Shown: piece after piece, positions 23,979-35,678 of the stretch
Layout of the letters: every line of letters begins with the position of its first letter
Numbering within the stretch: position 1 is the stretch's first letter
The notes under the pieces: generated by a model
Told to the model about the DNA's origin: nothing
The model's database searches: none
Seen by the model: the letters and a program-made list of their open reading frames with translations, nothing else
Source: Odiellus spinosus
Taxonomy: Eukaryota; Arthropoda; Arachnida; Opiliones; Phalangiidae
Assembly: GCA_963920705.1 (NCBI GenBank)
Contig: OY987231.1
Coordinates: 24,254,200-24,318,199 of the forward strand
Direction: 5' to 3'
Length of the DNA: 64,000 bases
Program-made: the position numbers and the translations under genes

Positions 23979-25348
23979 TTATGCAGATTGATCTCTGTGT
24001 CTACCTTGCCAACCTACTTTTCCACTTCCAATAAAATAATTTTTCAAATAGTCTCTTATAACTTTGTTGATTTGTTTATGCCCTCTAGTACCTTGGCGTG
24101 GAAGATTAGTTAAATTAGCATTCAATAGATCTTTCCTCCAATCTCCTTCTTGAAATTGGCCGTTTTCGTCGATGTAATCTGAAAATTTTTGGGGGCAATA
24201 GGTTCTTACTTTCAATTCTTCGTCGTTATGCATTAGAAAGTTATGTAAACAGACAACAGCTTTGACAATTTCACACGCATTTTCTGGATTAAGACCAATA
24301 GAGATTCTTAAAACCCTAAATCTAACACTTGAAATTCCAAATGCATTCTCAATGCAGCGTCTTGCTCGAGATAGCCTATAATTGTAGATATCTTCATCAT
24401 CAGGGAGACACCTTCCAGAATATGGCCTCATCAAATGTGTTTGCAGTGGAAAGGCTTCATCCCCAACAAAACAGAAAGGAAGTTCAAGGCCATTTTTTTC
24501 TATCTTTCTTGGGCTAGGGAAAAAGTTGTCATCTTGTACAGCTTTCCCCAAATCGCAAGCCGCAAACACCCCACCATCACTAATACGCCCAAAATTTCCA
24601 ATATCAACGTAATTAAATTGATAGTTCGCATCACATGAAGCCATTAAAACAATGCTATGGTGCCCTTTATAATTGAAGTATTGTGATCCGGCATTTCGAG
24701 GAGCTACAAGTTGAATGTGCTTGCCGTCAATGGCGCCAACACAATTTGGAAAGTTCCATTTCCTGAAGAACTCGAGAGCAGTTTTCAGCATGGATTCTTT
24801 TGTCATTGGCGGTAAATACAAAGGCTGGAGCACATCCCATATTACCCTACAGGTTTCTGGGATTATTTCGGTTACTGTGGATTTTCCCATTCGAAATGCT
24901 AAGGACAGTGACCGGTAGCTATCACCGGTTGACAAATACCTAGAAAACCAAATTAATGTTTATTCGCTGGTGGTGCTTCGATGCTACAGAATTTCACAGT
25001 AGCTTACCTTAGCGTTAAATAAAGCCTTTCTTCAGCTGATATACTTTTCCGTAAATGTGTCTCTTGTTTTGATAGACGGGGCTGAACCAAGTTCAATAAA
25101 AAATCAAATTGTGCAGGAATTAATCGGCAATATTCAACATAAAGAGAGTCGTCGTACACCTCAAAATATAGCCGCAGTTTGGGAATCAGGTTATGATAGT
25201 CGCCATCTCTTTCCCTATCCAAAAATACTTCGCGAACCCAAATCCTTCTTCTTCTTTTTATTCTTTTTCGGTGATTAAGCAACAAAAGCGAGAATATTGC
25301 CAAATTATTTATTTCTAAACGCTTCCTCAAAACTCTAGGAGGAGACAT
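23979..25348 (-). CDS. Harbinger DDE nuclease (transposase, HARBI1-like), 2 exons, 433 aa
   Basis: Exons in transcription order are 25348-25008 and 24939-23979 (1302 nt), with one 68-bp intron (donor GTAAGC, acceptor TTTTCTAG). It cuts and pastes the element. The first part (residues 1-113) has a basic stretch (NHRKRIKRRRR) and an HTH-like segment. The catalytic DDE_Tnp_4 domain covers about residues 175-345: GAIDGKHI (Asp185), YVDIGNFGRISDGGVF (Asp226 and Asp235), VGDEAFPL and RRCIENAFG (Glu311). These fit the D-D-E residues of the superfamily; which middle Asp is catalytic I infer only from the family pattern. No stops or frameshifts are seen and length is normal. The start lies just inside the right inverted repeat. 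Confidence 0.92.
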
Positions 25349-25359
25349 TTTTTAAGTTG

Positions 25360-25611
25360 TAGCAGACGACGGTTAGCCGGATACTGGAATATGCGCTAAA
25401 GATGCGCAGATGCTCTTCAATTGGTCGCGAGGACGCGAGCGAAGCGAAAATCTTTGGCGGGCGAAACAATTTCGCGTCGTTCGCGAAGGCTTGCGCTCTC
25501 GGCGTAGGCGCGAATTTTGAATGTGTGTTTGATGTTCGCGAATAGACGTACCACGCGCGCGAGCGTTACGTAACGAGCGAAGCGAAAAAATCACGTAGTC
25601 TGGTCGTACCT
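25360..25611 (-). repeat. Right terminal inverted repeat of the Harbinger element
   Basis: The complement of 22186-22437 with two substitutions noted. It ends GGTCGTACCT followed by the TAA duplication. The transposase start codon lies 12 bp inside this repeat's inner edge, so the repeat probably holds the nuclease promoter. Confidence 0.95.
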
Positions 25612-25869
25612 TAAGACCTAGCTAGAGTTCAAATCTACTTAAGTTTGCGTAAGGTTTTGGGCTATTTTTATACTATAACCCTTACAATTGGAACCGGTAA
25701 TAAGCGTAGAATAAACTTTCTACGTTGTGTCAACTTAATCCGGTTCGAATCGTATAATTAATCAGCGGATACGCTTTTGAATCTAGATACACTGGCGTCG
25801 GCTCAAAATACAGCGAAAGGTTTAGTTTAACCAAACCAAGGAGCGATAACATCGAGAGGTTAAGATTTC

Positions 25870-26126
25870 TTAAAGGGAATATGAAACTGAACAAAGAGTG
25901 ATTTTTATATCAATTCCTCGTCGTTTAAATATACCAGTCTAATCCACCAATAATTGAAATTTATCCGGCCAAATAGGCTTAGCCGGATTTATGGAAATCA
26001 GCTAAATTTCTTGGCGTTGAAGGGTCATCGACCAATGAGTAAAGGCCCCGCGTTCAGGCGAGATATCTACGTGACTTCCAATAACTCTTCAATGAGAAGA
26101 ATGAAATCGTTGCATTCTCTCTTTAA
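25870..26126. mobile_element. MITE of the TTAAAGGG family, copy 3
   Basis: Starts TTAAAGGGAATATGAAACT and ends GTTGCATTCTCTCTTTAA. It carries the family modules ATCAATTCCTCGTCGTTTAAATA, AATAGGCTTAGCCGGATT and TTTCTTGGCGTTGAAGGGTCATCGACCAATGA. At 257 bp it is a shortened copy. It lies between the Harbinger element and transglutaminase 1. Confidence 0.72.
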
Positions 26127-26302
26127 CTAGGATACCTACTTCCACCAATTTACTTCTACTTTTAATATTTTTTCCGTCTAAGTATTGAAAATCATCCAAT
26201 GTAGGAAATTCAACTTGGTTTACATTATGCCACGGCGCGATTTAAATATTTATTTTACAATTTTAAATTATCGAACGAAATGAAAGCAATATCGTTTATT
26301 AA

Positions 26303-26427
26303 AGGTCTAGGATTACTCGCGCCTGTCACCCTGAAAACAAACTCGCCCTCCAGGCTTTCTCTGGCAAAGAAGGCGAGTCCACTTCCAGCGAAACGGGAAA
26401 GTGACAGCCGGAAGAAATCCTAGGCCT
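26303..26427. mobile_element. Small GC-rich foldback element, AGGCCTAGGATT family, copy 1
   Basis: The ends AGGTCTAGGATTACT and GAAATCCTAGGCCT are inverted, followed inwards by CGCCTGTCACCC paired with GTGACAGCCG and by CTCGCCCTCCAGGC / GAAGGCGAG. The whole element of about 125 bp can fold into one hairpin. Two more copies are at 41917-42051 and 56883-57016. The high GC stands out against the AT-rich flanks. Confidence 0.85.
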
Positions 26428-26520
26428 TCAACGAAAGTTTTTGGTCAAAATTCTCGCGATATATTTAAACTTAATAATTTTTTTGAGGCAAAGTAATTGC
26501 CGATATCAATAAATTATCGT

Positions 26521-26630
26521 TATAAAAATGGCGAATATGAACCAGCTATGGTTACAAAATAATTGCGGTCTTCAACACTTTTTTCTACGTCAAGGAAAAG
26601 ACGTCAAAAAATTACATTTATACCCGATGA
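26521..26630 (+). promoter_or_regulatory. Probable promoter and 5' non-coding exon of transglutaminase 1
   Basis: TATAAAA at 26521-26527 is followed by a 5' exon containing CAACACTTTTTTCTACGTCAA (26572-26592) and a strong donor GTAAGTTAT at 26631. The best acceptor before the coding ATG is ACTCTTTTAG, ending at 27160, giving a 530-bp 5' UTR intron. The ATG at 26528 overlaps the TATA box and so should lie upstream of the start of transcription. The model is inferred from motifs and spacing. Confidence 0.5.
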
Positions 26631-27190
26631 GTAAGTTATTATAGCAATGAGCTTGATTTAGCTTTTTATTATAATTAAATTTGATAGCTATTAATTATAA
26701 TTACTTAAGCCTTTGCCACGAGATTGAAACCCCCTTTATACAACGCGAAAATCCCTTAAAATTGAAAAACATTCAAATTAACACGAGCCTCGCTTTTAAT
26801 TAAGAACTTAATCTAATCTGAAATATCTTCGAATAATAATAATAAGTTCGAATTTCAACGAAACCTTTAGTTTTGATAACTAGTTTCCAAAGACGATATT
26901 ATCCGTTTAATTCGTAGTCCTAGTTTAAAACCCCAATAGTTCAAATTGAATGAACGGGAAAGAAAAAGCGCTGAGAAATTCCAGTATCCAATTAAAATAT
27001 AAGAATAAACAAACCATTCAATTTGAAATAAAGTATTCGATAAAAGCCGATGGTTATTACATTCTCACGACATATTCGTATTCGAATCGCGATATAAACA
27101 GTAACGTCCAAAAAAACCGGACCGAAATTTTAAAATCTAAACCAGTTTTAACTCTTTTAGTATATTTCGAATAAGTTTAACTCGTTCATC

Positions 27191-30100
27191 ATGTATAATC
27201 ATAATCCTTATCCATACTATAATCCTTACAGTAATCCCTACGGTAGTAGCATGAGTTACTCGAGGGGGACACCGGGTACCGCGCCGGGAAGTATCATTAC
27301 GACCCCTGGCCGAAGCACCGGACGATACAGCAGAGAAGAATACAACGAATACATGAGAGAATTGATGGAAAGAATGAGATTGGATTACGAAAGAAGGAGA
27401 GATCCGACGGGCGCTGGCGCCGCGGCTGCCATTCCCACTGGTAATTAACCAAGTACTTATACTTAAAGGGAACTTAATTACGGGTTGAGGTACCAGTCTT
27501 AAGATTGGTGATGGCTTTTCATTACGATTCAATTCTAAATAAAGTCCACGCGGTCTGAGATTTTCACGAACAAAAATTACCATTTTTCGAGGTGATTTAT
27601 TAAATTTGGTTTAAATTAAAAAGGCTCCCCGCAATTTGGAATTTTAAAGAGGTTTGGAGTATTTTAAAGGGATAATGAAAGCTATCGGAATATTTCCCTT
27701 TGAATTAAAACTTTAGATATTAATTTAAACACCAATAATTGTACGTCGAAAAGGTTTTTTTGGCATCAGGTGATTCCGAAACTTTTCCCTTTAAACCATT
27801 CTTGTACATATATTTAAACTAATTGTGGCTTTTTGCGGATAACGTTTCGCTAATTCTCTACTAACTTCCTCTCCATCTTTCGGCTATTTGCTCGTATATA
27901 ATTCCAGGTGTCAAGTTCGTGACGCTGAATAGTTTGTTTATATTAATTAATAATGAATACGCGTGAGCGCTTATATTTGTTATTCGTGCCATGTTCCCCT
28001 TCGCAGGTACCGCCGGACTTCCCGCCGTCCGAGCTATGATCAACAAGTACCGCGCCGTAACTGTGGACTTTGTTATGAAAAGTTAACGCCAACAAACCAT
28101 GCATATACAAAACGCAATAATAACTATAATAACGAAAATAGTTATAATTCAATCGAAGGAAACGCCGAACGCTTAAAATCAAATATTGTTATAACCTCGA
28201 AGAGACTTATTTAAATTTAGCGCGACTACGACTCGAAGAAAGTTTTCAACCCAGTTTAATGCTCAATATATATACGCTTATTATATCACCCGTTGGTCTT
28301 TAATTTGTCTATTGACGACAATGACCACCGATACAATTACTGGGTCGTCTAAATGCTGTTTGAACCATTTATAATAACGAGAGTACGTGAAAACTATCGC
28401 TAAGAGCCTAGAAAATATAGAATAGAAGCTTCGGCGACTAGGTATATTCAACTTCCGGAAATTAATGCCACGCGATTGGCCCCGTGACATTTTTAGACCA
28501 GCAAAGACTAAAAGCTTAGTGTCTATTATATAGTCTTTACTGTTTTTATGGACTGTTCAATGTCCGCTCGGTCATTCGGTATCAACGGAAGAGCTATCGG
28601 AAGTAGAGATACCTCAGTTTGAGATCGAAGAAACCCGTCCCCTGAAAATTGTAGAGATATGGCTGAAGCGTCTATTCCTATATTTTCTACGCTAAGTGGC
28701 CCATAATGTCTCGTACTCCCCTTCAGAGAGAAGAAACAAAATTTCCATTCCCGCGATACTATCCCTTTAAGTAATTTCGAATAAAATTATTTTCCCGTCG
28801 CTCTTCGTCGTTAAAACAAATCATTTTAGCGCGCGAGCCATTCCTTAAAACGTAGAAAAGCCCCCGAAACTAACCAACTTCAATTTGTCGTAAATAAAAT
28901 AGGACCTAAACCTATCGAGGTTCAATTGGTGGAATTTTACACGAAAGAAAATGCCAAAGATCACCATACAGCCGATTACGAAATCGTGGACAGTCCCACC
29001 GGAGCCGTGCCCGTTCTTCGGAGAGGACAACCTTTCTACGTGGCTATCAGATTCAAAAGGACATTCGACTCGAGACAGGATCAAATGCGATTGGAGTTCA
29101 CATACGGTTCGACGCGTTTAATTATATTAATATAAGAAATTTACCCGAGACCCCGTTTTCACGCGAAGCTATTTCGTCTTTAATTAGGTCCGCATCCTCA
29201 CCATATCGCTAAAGGAACGCTGGTACAATTGCAAGTGACTGACAATACCGCTTTCCAGCGAGATAAGAACCGATGGGACGTTAGAACTCATCATAAGGAA
29301 GGACAAGTTATCACGTTGCAAGTACAATTACCAGCAACCATCGCCATCGGCATTTGGAAGATGAACGTTATTACTAATCAAATTAGTAATCCGTCAGTTT
29401 CCGAAACGTTCAAGTACAAGGAGAATATCTACATCATTTTCAATCCGTGGGTCAGAGGTAAACGATTTTTAAATTATTAAATCCGACGTCCAATTATAGA
29501 TTTAAAATATCAATTATGAAACGAACAACGTCCATTCTTAGAAGTAAAACTACTCGAAATAATGTAATCGGGAAACTAATATCGATATCCTAAAGCGAGG
29601 TCATTAGAATTAACTATAGTCTTTCGATCGAAATCCCTCTTATAGACATAATAATAAAGAGTGAATTTTCAGTTTTCGATCAAATACTAGATTTCGAATG
29701 GTTACAGGGAGGTTTGTTAATAATGATTCAAAGTTACGGATACCCTAACCCTAACTTTGCGTATTTTTTTTATATCAGAGGACTCAGTGTACATGGAACG
29801 AGATGACGCCCGTCAAGAATACGTACTTAACGACGTCGGCAAGATCTTTGTGGGTTCTTACAACCAACCGAAAGGAAGAAGTTGGATTTACGGTCAGGTA
29901 CTGAGCCTTAAAATAAATTCACTCTTAGACTGGCCATAATTTACAACCACGACGCTTTTAACCCTAATCTCTGATATTTGTTCTAAAAATACGTCTTCTC
30001 GAATCTAGTTCAAAGACGCCGTTCTACCGGCTTGCATGTACATGTTAGAGTTGTCTGGTTTGGACTACACAGCCCGAGCCAACCCCGTCAGAGTCGTCAG

Positions 30101-33100
30101 AGCCATATCAGCTTGCGTAAGATATTTTATTAACTTATTTATAAAATAAAACGCCGAATAACGACCAAGATTCTTCGCTTAAGAGTCAGCGACATAAATT
30201 TGTTTGAAAAACTAGTCGAAGAATAGTACCAAGAACCCATTTATTCCCTTATGGCGTGAGAATGAGTACGCGATGGTACCTTTCATTTAGAGTAGAGGGA
30301 ATGTTAAACTCGGACGTCTAGGGGTTTTATTGTTTCGGACCTTTTAGGGGGTAGTAGGAAAACAAAATATTCGTTCTCTCTGATGACGAAATGAACGATA
30401 AATATATTCTTGGTTGTACAGAACTTAATAATGAGTTTGGGGGTGTTTTAATAAGGTAAATCGCGAGGATGACAATGGAGTAGTTGTCGGTAATTGGTCG
30501 GGAAAGTACGAAGATGGTACCGCCCCTTGGATGTGGACCGGAAGCGCCCCCATCATGGAGAAATTCTTAAAAAGCGGAGGGGAATCGGTCAAGTACGGAC
30601 AATGTTGGGTTTTCGCGGGAGTGACCACGACTGGTCAGTAACCATTAACTTAATATTCGATATTCCAGATAAGAGTTAAACGATTAAAATATATATTTAT
30701 TTATACTGCGCGCGTTCAGTATGTCGGGCCTTGGGTATCCCAACCAGGACTGTCACCAATTTCGTCTCGGCTCACGACACCGACGACAGTTTAACCGTCG
30801 ACAAGTTTTTCGACAAAGACGGTGACGAGATCGAGGAAGCTAACAACGATTCCATTTGGTAAACTACAATTTTTAAAGTTGTTCATTTTTCGGAACTTCG
30901 AATTAGTTAGAATCGCGGAGATCAGCCGAATTTCTTGGCGTATAACGGTCATCGACCAATCGCCTTAACGACGGGCCTTCGCTCCTTGGTCGATGACCCT
31001 TTAATGCTAAGAAATTCCTATTTTCCCGGGTAATATTTAAATTTATTCCTAGTTGAATATTGTTTGTAAAACATTATTTTTGGTGGATTAGGCTGCTATT
31101 TAAACGAGAAGGAATCGACAAAAAAAAATAACTCATTAGACTTCATTCTCCCTTTAAGTTTTTGTTTGTTTGTTTGTTTGGCGAAAAAATAGATTTAAGT
31201 TCTACAAGTACTCTTCCCTATTAAATTTTTAAGGATATGTCTTTCCAGTATCTTGGTGTCAATATATTGTTATTTTATTTTTAAAGTACGATTACTTAAT
31301 TACAGGAACTTCCACGTTTGGAACGATGTCTGGATGAGTAGACCAGATTTACCAGCCGGTTACGGTGGATGGCAAGCCATAGACGCGACTCCCCAAGAAA
31401 CTAGCGAAGGTAATAATAACAAGATGATCAAGCCCGTTAGAATAGCTACGCCTCTAACGGTTGAAAAACGTCGAAAATAGTTAAAATACGCTAATGTCGA
31501 GCGAATTATTTAGGGGTTTATCGAGTGGGTCCGACGTCCCTAGAAGCGGTGAGAAAGGGGGAGATTGGTTACGCTTACGACGGGCCTTTCGTCTTCAGCG
31601 AAGTAAACGCCGATGTCATCCATTGGCAACTGGACACGGCCACTTCCCAAGGATGGAAGAAATTAAAAACGAACAAATTTCAGTAAGATTATATTTGGCG
31701 CGTCTCATTTGGACGCGAACCAACTTCTTTAACGGAAGATAAATTGTAATTTCAGCGTGGGGCGCAGTATGCTCACCAGATCAGTGGGACGATTCGATAA
31801 CGTGGGTGACACTGACGCCGAAGAGATATTGGGACAATACAAGGACCCCGAAGGTATGATGAAACTTTAGACTGGTATTTTTGGAACCGTACCAACGCGC
31901 GTTTCGAAAGGGAGATATATTTTTACCAAGGAGGATACGTAGTAAAAACGGATTTTCGAGACAGCCGATGTTAATCAAATACATAATGTTGTTCAACAAT
32001 GCTCTCAATAAGGAGTTCCGGTTGAAATGGCATAGAAGTTGGGTAAAATAGACCTAGTAGTTTGGTTAAGATTCAATATTTTTAAAAAAGATACCGCGTT
32101 CAATGAAAAATTTCTCACCGCGCGTATATCGTGGTTTTTAATTTCTAGGTACCGAAGACGAACGCATGGCGGTATTGAACGCGGCTCGTAACGGAGGTTT
32201 ATCGTACTTGTACGATATGCCAGCGCCGGGCAAGGAGGACGTGTCGATGAAACTACGCGACATCGACCGAATTATGATTGGTCAACCATTCCACGTGGTC
32301 GTCGATGTTGAGAACAAGAGCAACGAGAAGAGGACCGTGTCCTGCGTCGTCTCGGCCAGTAGCGTCTACTACACCGGTATCATCGCCCGCAAGATTAAAA
32401 GAGAAAAAGCCGATTTCACCTTGGCACCCAGACAAAGTCAGCTCCGATACTTAATAATTAATGATCAAAATCGAGCCGTTACTAATTTATAAATGTTTTT
32501 CAGAGGAACAACTGGCTATACAAGTAACAGCTGACGATTATTTGGATAAATTGGTGGATTACGCCTTGGTCAAAATCTACGCCATCGCTACCGTGCAAGA
32601 AACCCAACAAACTTGGGCCGAAGAAGACGACTTCAGCGTGGATAAACCCCAACTGAAACTCGAGGTTTGAACCCAAAAATTACGATGAAGTTTCGGGGAA
32701 TTTGAAATTAAAAGTGGAAGGTGATTTTTTAGATTCAAGATCGTCTACAAATCGGCAAGGAATACATCTTGAAGTTGACCCTGACCAACCCGTTACAAAG
32801 AGTTCTGGACGAATGTTCATTCACCATCGAAGGACCCGGTTTGGCCACCGCCTTCAAAAGCGATTTCAGGTATCGTTATCCATTTCGCGGCGCAATTATT
32901 TACCAGGAACTAATTCGTATTCGAGTACGAGTACTTTGAATCAAAAATTCGCCCGACATTCGCTTTCTCAGATTTTTAAAAAAAAAGATAGGGCCCGCTG
33001 TGACGTTTCATTTTTCTCCATAAGCTAGGCCAAGTAGTATAACGCTGCCATACTTCCAGAGTTACGCAATTTACATTTAGTTTTAATAAACAGTTTCAAG

Positions 33101-33539
33101 AATTCTTATCAAATGATGAGAGGATGGAATTAAAATGATTTTGCCCCATGATCTTAGGAACCTAAATGAATTCTTGCTAAGATTTACACCACTTTGAACA
33201 GTATTCGCGGGTTATTAACGAGCTACAAATATAATTTGATTGGATAACGTCTTAAAATACGATTTAAATATAAGGCGAGCCCCCTATTATCGCGCGAATT
33301 AAGGGAAATTCATTTTTAGCGTAAACTTTTGATTATGACTTTGAAAATCACTGTTGAAAATGTCGCATTACGAAATAATTTGTACAATATATTATTTTAG
33401 GGATATTCTACCGTTGGAAACCATCACCCACACCGTGACCATTCGTCCTCAAAGATCCGGATCGAGAAATTTCATGGTCGTCTTTAATTGTCGTCAAATC
33501 TTTGACGTGACGGCTTCTAGAGGCGTTCTCGTGGCGTAA
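27191..33539 (+). CDS. Transglutaminase 1 of the cluster, 14 coding exons, 787 aa
   Basis: Exons: 27191-27440, 28903-29106, 29188-29457, 29779-29897, 30009-30116, 30456-30633, 30720-30858, 31306-31409, 31514-31682, 31756-31853, 32149-32436, 32504-32664, 32733-32869, 33401-33539 (2364 nt). The enzyme makes Ca2+-dependent isopeptide bonds between protein Gln and Lys. A Tyr/Asn/Pro-rich N-terminal extension ([16 protein letters not shown]) precedes the transglutaminase N domain (about 85-240), the papain-like core (about 250-540) and two C-terminal Ig-like barrels. The triad is Cys367 (YGQCWVFAG), His426 (NFHVWNDVW) and Asp449 ([12 protein letters not shown]); its 59/23 spacing matches human TGM2 to within a residue. 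No signal peptide is seen. The exon 2 donor GTTCGA is weak. Introns 1 and 7 hold MITEs. It is closest to the next gene, with which it shares intron positions. Substrates (cuticle, clot, matrix) are unknown. Confidence 0.93.
27664..27794. mobile_element. Short TTAAAGGG-family MITE in intron 1 of transglutaminase 1
   Basis: TTAAAGGGATAATGAAAG at the left and CTTTTCCCTTTAA at the right, 131 bp apart. The interior is unrelated to the longer copies, so it is a short deletion form or a separate subfamily. It lies well clear of the intron's splice sites. Confidence 0.5.
28007..28086 (+). other. Possible alternative terminal exon in intron 1 of transglutaminase 1
   Basis: CCCTTCGCAG is a good acceptor ending at 28006. 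Joined to exon 1 (donor at 27441, phase 1) the frame continues [17 protein letters not shown] and on to a TAA at 28084-28086, adding 25 residues after the junction. The joined product would be a 109-aa N-terminal isoform without the catalytic core. The stretch is GC-richer than the rest of the intron. No donor in the right phase connects it to exon 2, so it could not be an internal exon. Weak evidence. Confidence 0.22.
30873..31157. mobile_element. TTAAAGGG-family MITE in intron 7 of transglutaminase 1
   Basis: The right end CTTCATTCTCCCTTTAA is clear; the left end TTAAAGTTGTTCATTTTT is degenerate. The interior carries GAGATCAGCCGAATTTCTTGGCGT, GGTCATCGACCAAT and its complement CTTGGTCGATGACC, plus GGTGGATTAGGCTGCTATTTAAACG as in copies 1 and 5. 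It makes this intron the third longest of the gene (447 bp). Confidence 0.68.
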
Positions 33540-33940
33540 ATGAATCTAACGTTATATATTATTGTTTTAATCTATTTCGAATATATAATTACTAAACGAT
33601 AACGGGGTTTAATTTGTCCGAATATAACTTACAAATTATCTCTGGAATTTAATCAACGATATTCTCTATACTTTTTAGTTATTATTAACGTTAACTTATT
33701 TCTCCGAATAACCTTTTTCGTTTAAATTCTAGTTCGACGGTAGATTTCGTAGAATTTACGTTACGTCTCGTATGATAACGATATTATACCCAGATTTGTC
33801 TTAAAAAATGTTTCGAATCGTGTTTAAATTTAAAAAACGATTAGTTTAAAACGCATTTACGTATATTCTTGAAAAATAAAAACATATTTTACCGATTACT
33901 TTGATACGAGAAATATATTTATTTTCAAATAATAATTCTG

Positions 33941-34434
33941 CCAGGTTTTACCAAGAAGGATCAGATAAGGAGAGGAAAAGTGGGGACGGCGCGGTTCCTA
34001 CTGCGTCGGCCTAAACTCACACTCTGGGAGAACGGGGGTAGAGACGTTTCGTGGTAAATACACCTCTTTCATTTATTTTTACCCCTACCAAATGGGGTAG
34101 GCAACCACAGAATCAGTCAAGCAAAGGGGGTGAAACATCGCCGTCATTGCGCATGAGCTCATCATCCCCCTTTACAGGTGTGATTCAGTGGGTTGCCTAC
34201 CCCCTTTAGAGGGGGTAAAAATAAATGAAAGAGGTCTATTGTTGTCACGTGGGTAAAACGGATCCTTTATCAGCTTCGTAGTAGTCGACGACGCTAGCGA
34301 GCACGTGACAACAGTTTACCTCGAGAATTTCCTATCCCCCTTTCCACCCGAGTGGGAGGTTGGCTCTTCTCTCTCTAACTCAACGCAGCCCCACTTTTCC
34401 TCTCCTTGTCTGATCCTTCTTGGTTTTACGAGGT
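33941..34434. mobile_element. Foldback element with nested hairpin
   Basis: The left arm (33941-33987: CCAGGTTTTACCAAGAAGG, then ATCAGATAAGGAGAGG and AAAAGTGGGG) is the near complement of the right arm ending at 34434. Nested within, 34070-34240 forms a second hairpin: CCTCTTTCATTTATTTTTAC and GGGGTAGGCAACCAC pair with GTGGGTTGCCTACCCC and TAAAAATAAATGAAAGAGG. This may be one element inserted in another or one complex foldback. Non-coding. Confidence 0.82.
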
Positions 34435-35510
34435 ACGTCGCGTTCGGTCAAATACGAAGGGCTTTAAGAAACGCTAACAAAAGTTAAGAGTGTAGAGATT
34501 AAAGATATCTCTCAAGGTTCTTAGGAATTCAATTGGTTCTTGGATTCCTGACGTAATGGCCCGTACGTCTTAAGATAAAAATGGTGAAAGTGTAAAGTAT
34601 ATTTAAGGGCCTAATTAAGTACGAAACTAGGGACATACTAACGTATCCAAATCGATAAAAATAAAACTGGTTCCCGAAGCAATCTATTTAAGAAAACGCC
34701 TTTTCCAGTTCGCGTAAATGCGGCGCCTAAAGTAACGTAGAACTTGGATACATTTCTCAGAAACTCCGAAATAAATTTGGCCATCAACGATCAATCTTGG
34801 AAGGTATTTAAATTCCGGCGTTAAAACAGATTGTCTAATGAAAATCTAGCTTCTTCTCAAGATTGTTACGAAAATATCGCGACACGATAACGGCGGAATA
34901 TTTCGATGTCGCGACACATCCTTTAAATGTCGCTAGACTGAATTATATGGCGCGCCATTGCGCTACACAAACGGATTATCAGTCACGTAAAAAAATTAGA
35001 AACGCGCGTCAAAATCGAATCAAATAAAATTCTTAGAAGAGGGAAGATTAAAAAGATAATTTCTATTTTTAAAAATATTTCAGAGGTGTCGGTATAAATC
35101 GAAATTGAGAAAAACACGTCCGGTATTTTAGTCTTCGAAAATATATTCGAGATGTTTTCTACTATTCTACCTTGTTTCGTAAGAATGCCAAGATGCTATT
35201 CCAAGACGCGCCTCCGTAACCAGGGTTATGTCTAGAACTACGTCGTTATAAAGCGTCTAAATACTTAAGAAATTCGGGTAATCTATAATTCATCTTTAGC
35301 GGGGCGTGAAACTCCTTCAAACTCGGTAAAATTTCTTTCGGCTTTCGTTTCGAGAAATGGGGCAATTTTCGAATTAAACAATAGGCCTAATTCGTCAATT
35401 TACGCCTGAATTAGAATTACGCGAGAGAAAGTACCTTTCCAACCGAAATATTCTTACGCAAAATTAAAATTATTAAACAATACCGAGATATAATATATTA
35501 TATAATATTA

Positions 35511-35591
35511 CCTATAAAAGGAGGAGACTTCTTAATTGGACGAATTTAGTCGAATATTCGGACGTTTTAAAGCTCGCGTCTCAACTATAAG
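35511..35591 (+). promoter_or_regulatory. TATA box and probable 5' non-coding exon of transglutaminase 2
   Basis: CCTATAAAAGG (35511-35521) is a consensus TATA box. Transcription should start about 30 bp later, giving a short 5' exon ending at 35591 before the donor GTAAGATAA. The acceptor CCCTACAG ends at 36000, ten bases before the coding ATG at 36011. This parallels the 5' organisation inferred for transglutaminase 1. Confidence 0.6.
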
Positions 35592-35678
35592 GTAAGATAA
35601 ACAGGGCGACCACAAAACAATGCCAAAATATTATAGGAATACGGGAAAATCATCGATTTATAGAAACTAGTACGAAAT

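Larger units (their letters stand above)
22186..25611. mobile_element. Complete PIF/Harbinger DNA transposon, 3426 bp
   Basis: The ends are AGGTACGACC and GGTCGTACCT, flanked on both sides by TAA (22183-22185 and 25612-25614), the 3-bp target duplication usual for this superfamily. The inverted repeats are 252 bp (22186-22437 and 25360-25611) and differ at only two positions that I found. Inside are the two genes expected of an autonomous Harbinger element, convergently arranged: a MADF DNA-binding protein on + and a DDE nuclease on -. Both have in-frame splice models without stops. The near-identical ends and intact genes suggest a recent insertion and possible activity. Confidence 0.95.

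Noticed and set aside
25690..25760. GGTTCGAATCG as a tRNA B box
   Set aside because: No matching A box or cloverleaf could be drawn around it.
26528..26630. Coding first exon starting MANMNQLW
   Set aside because: The ATG overlaps the TATA box, so it should not be in the transcript; the 5' exon is more likely non-coding.
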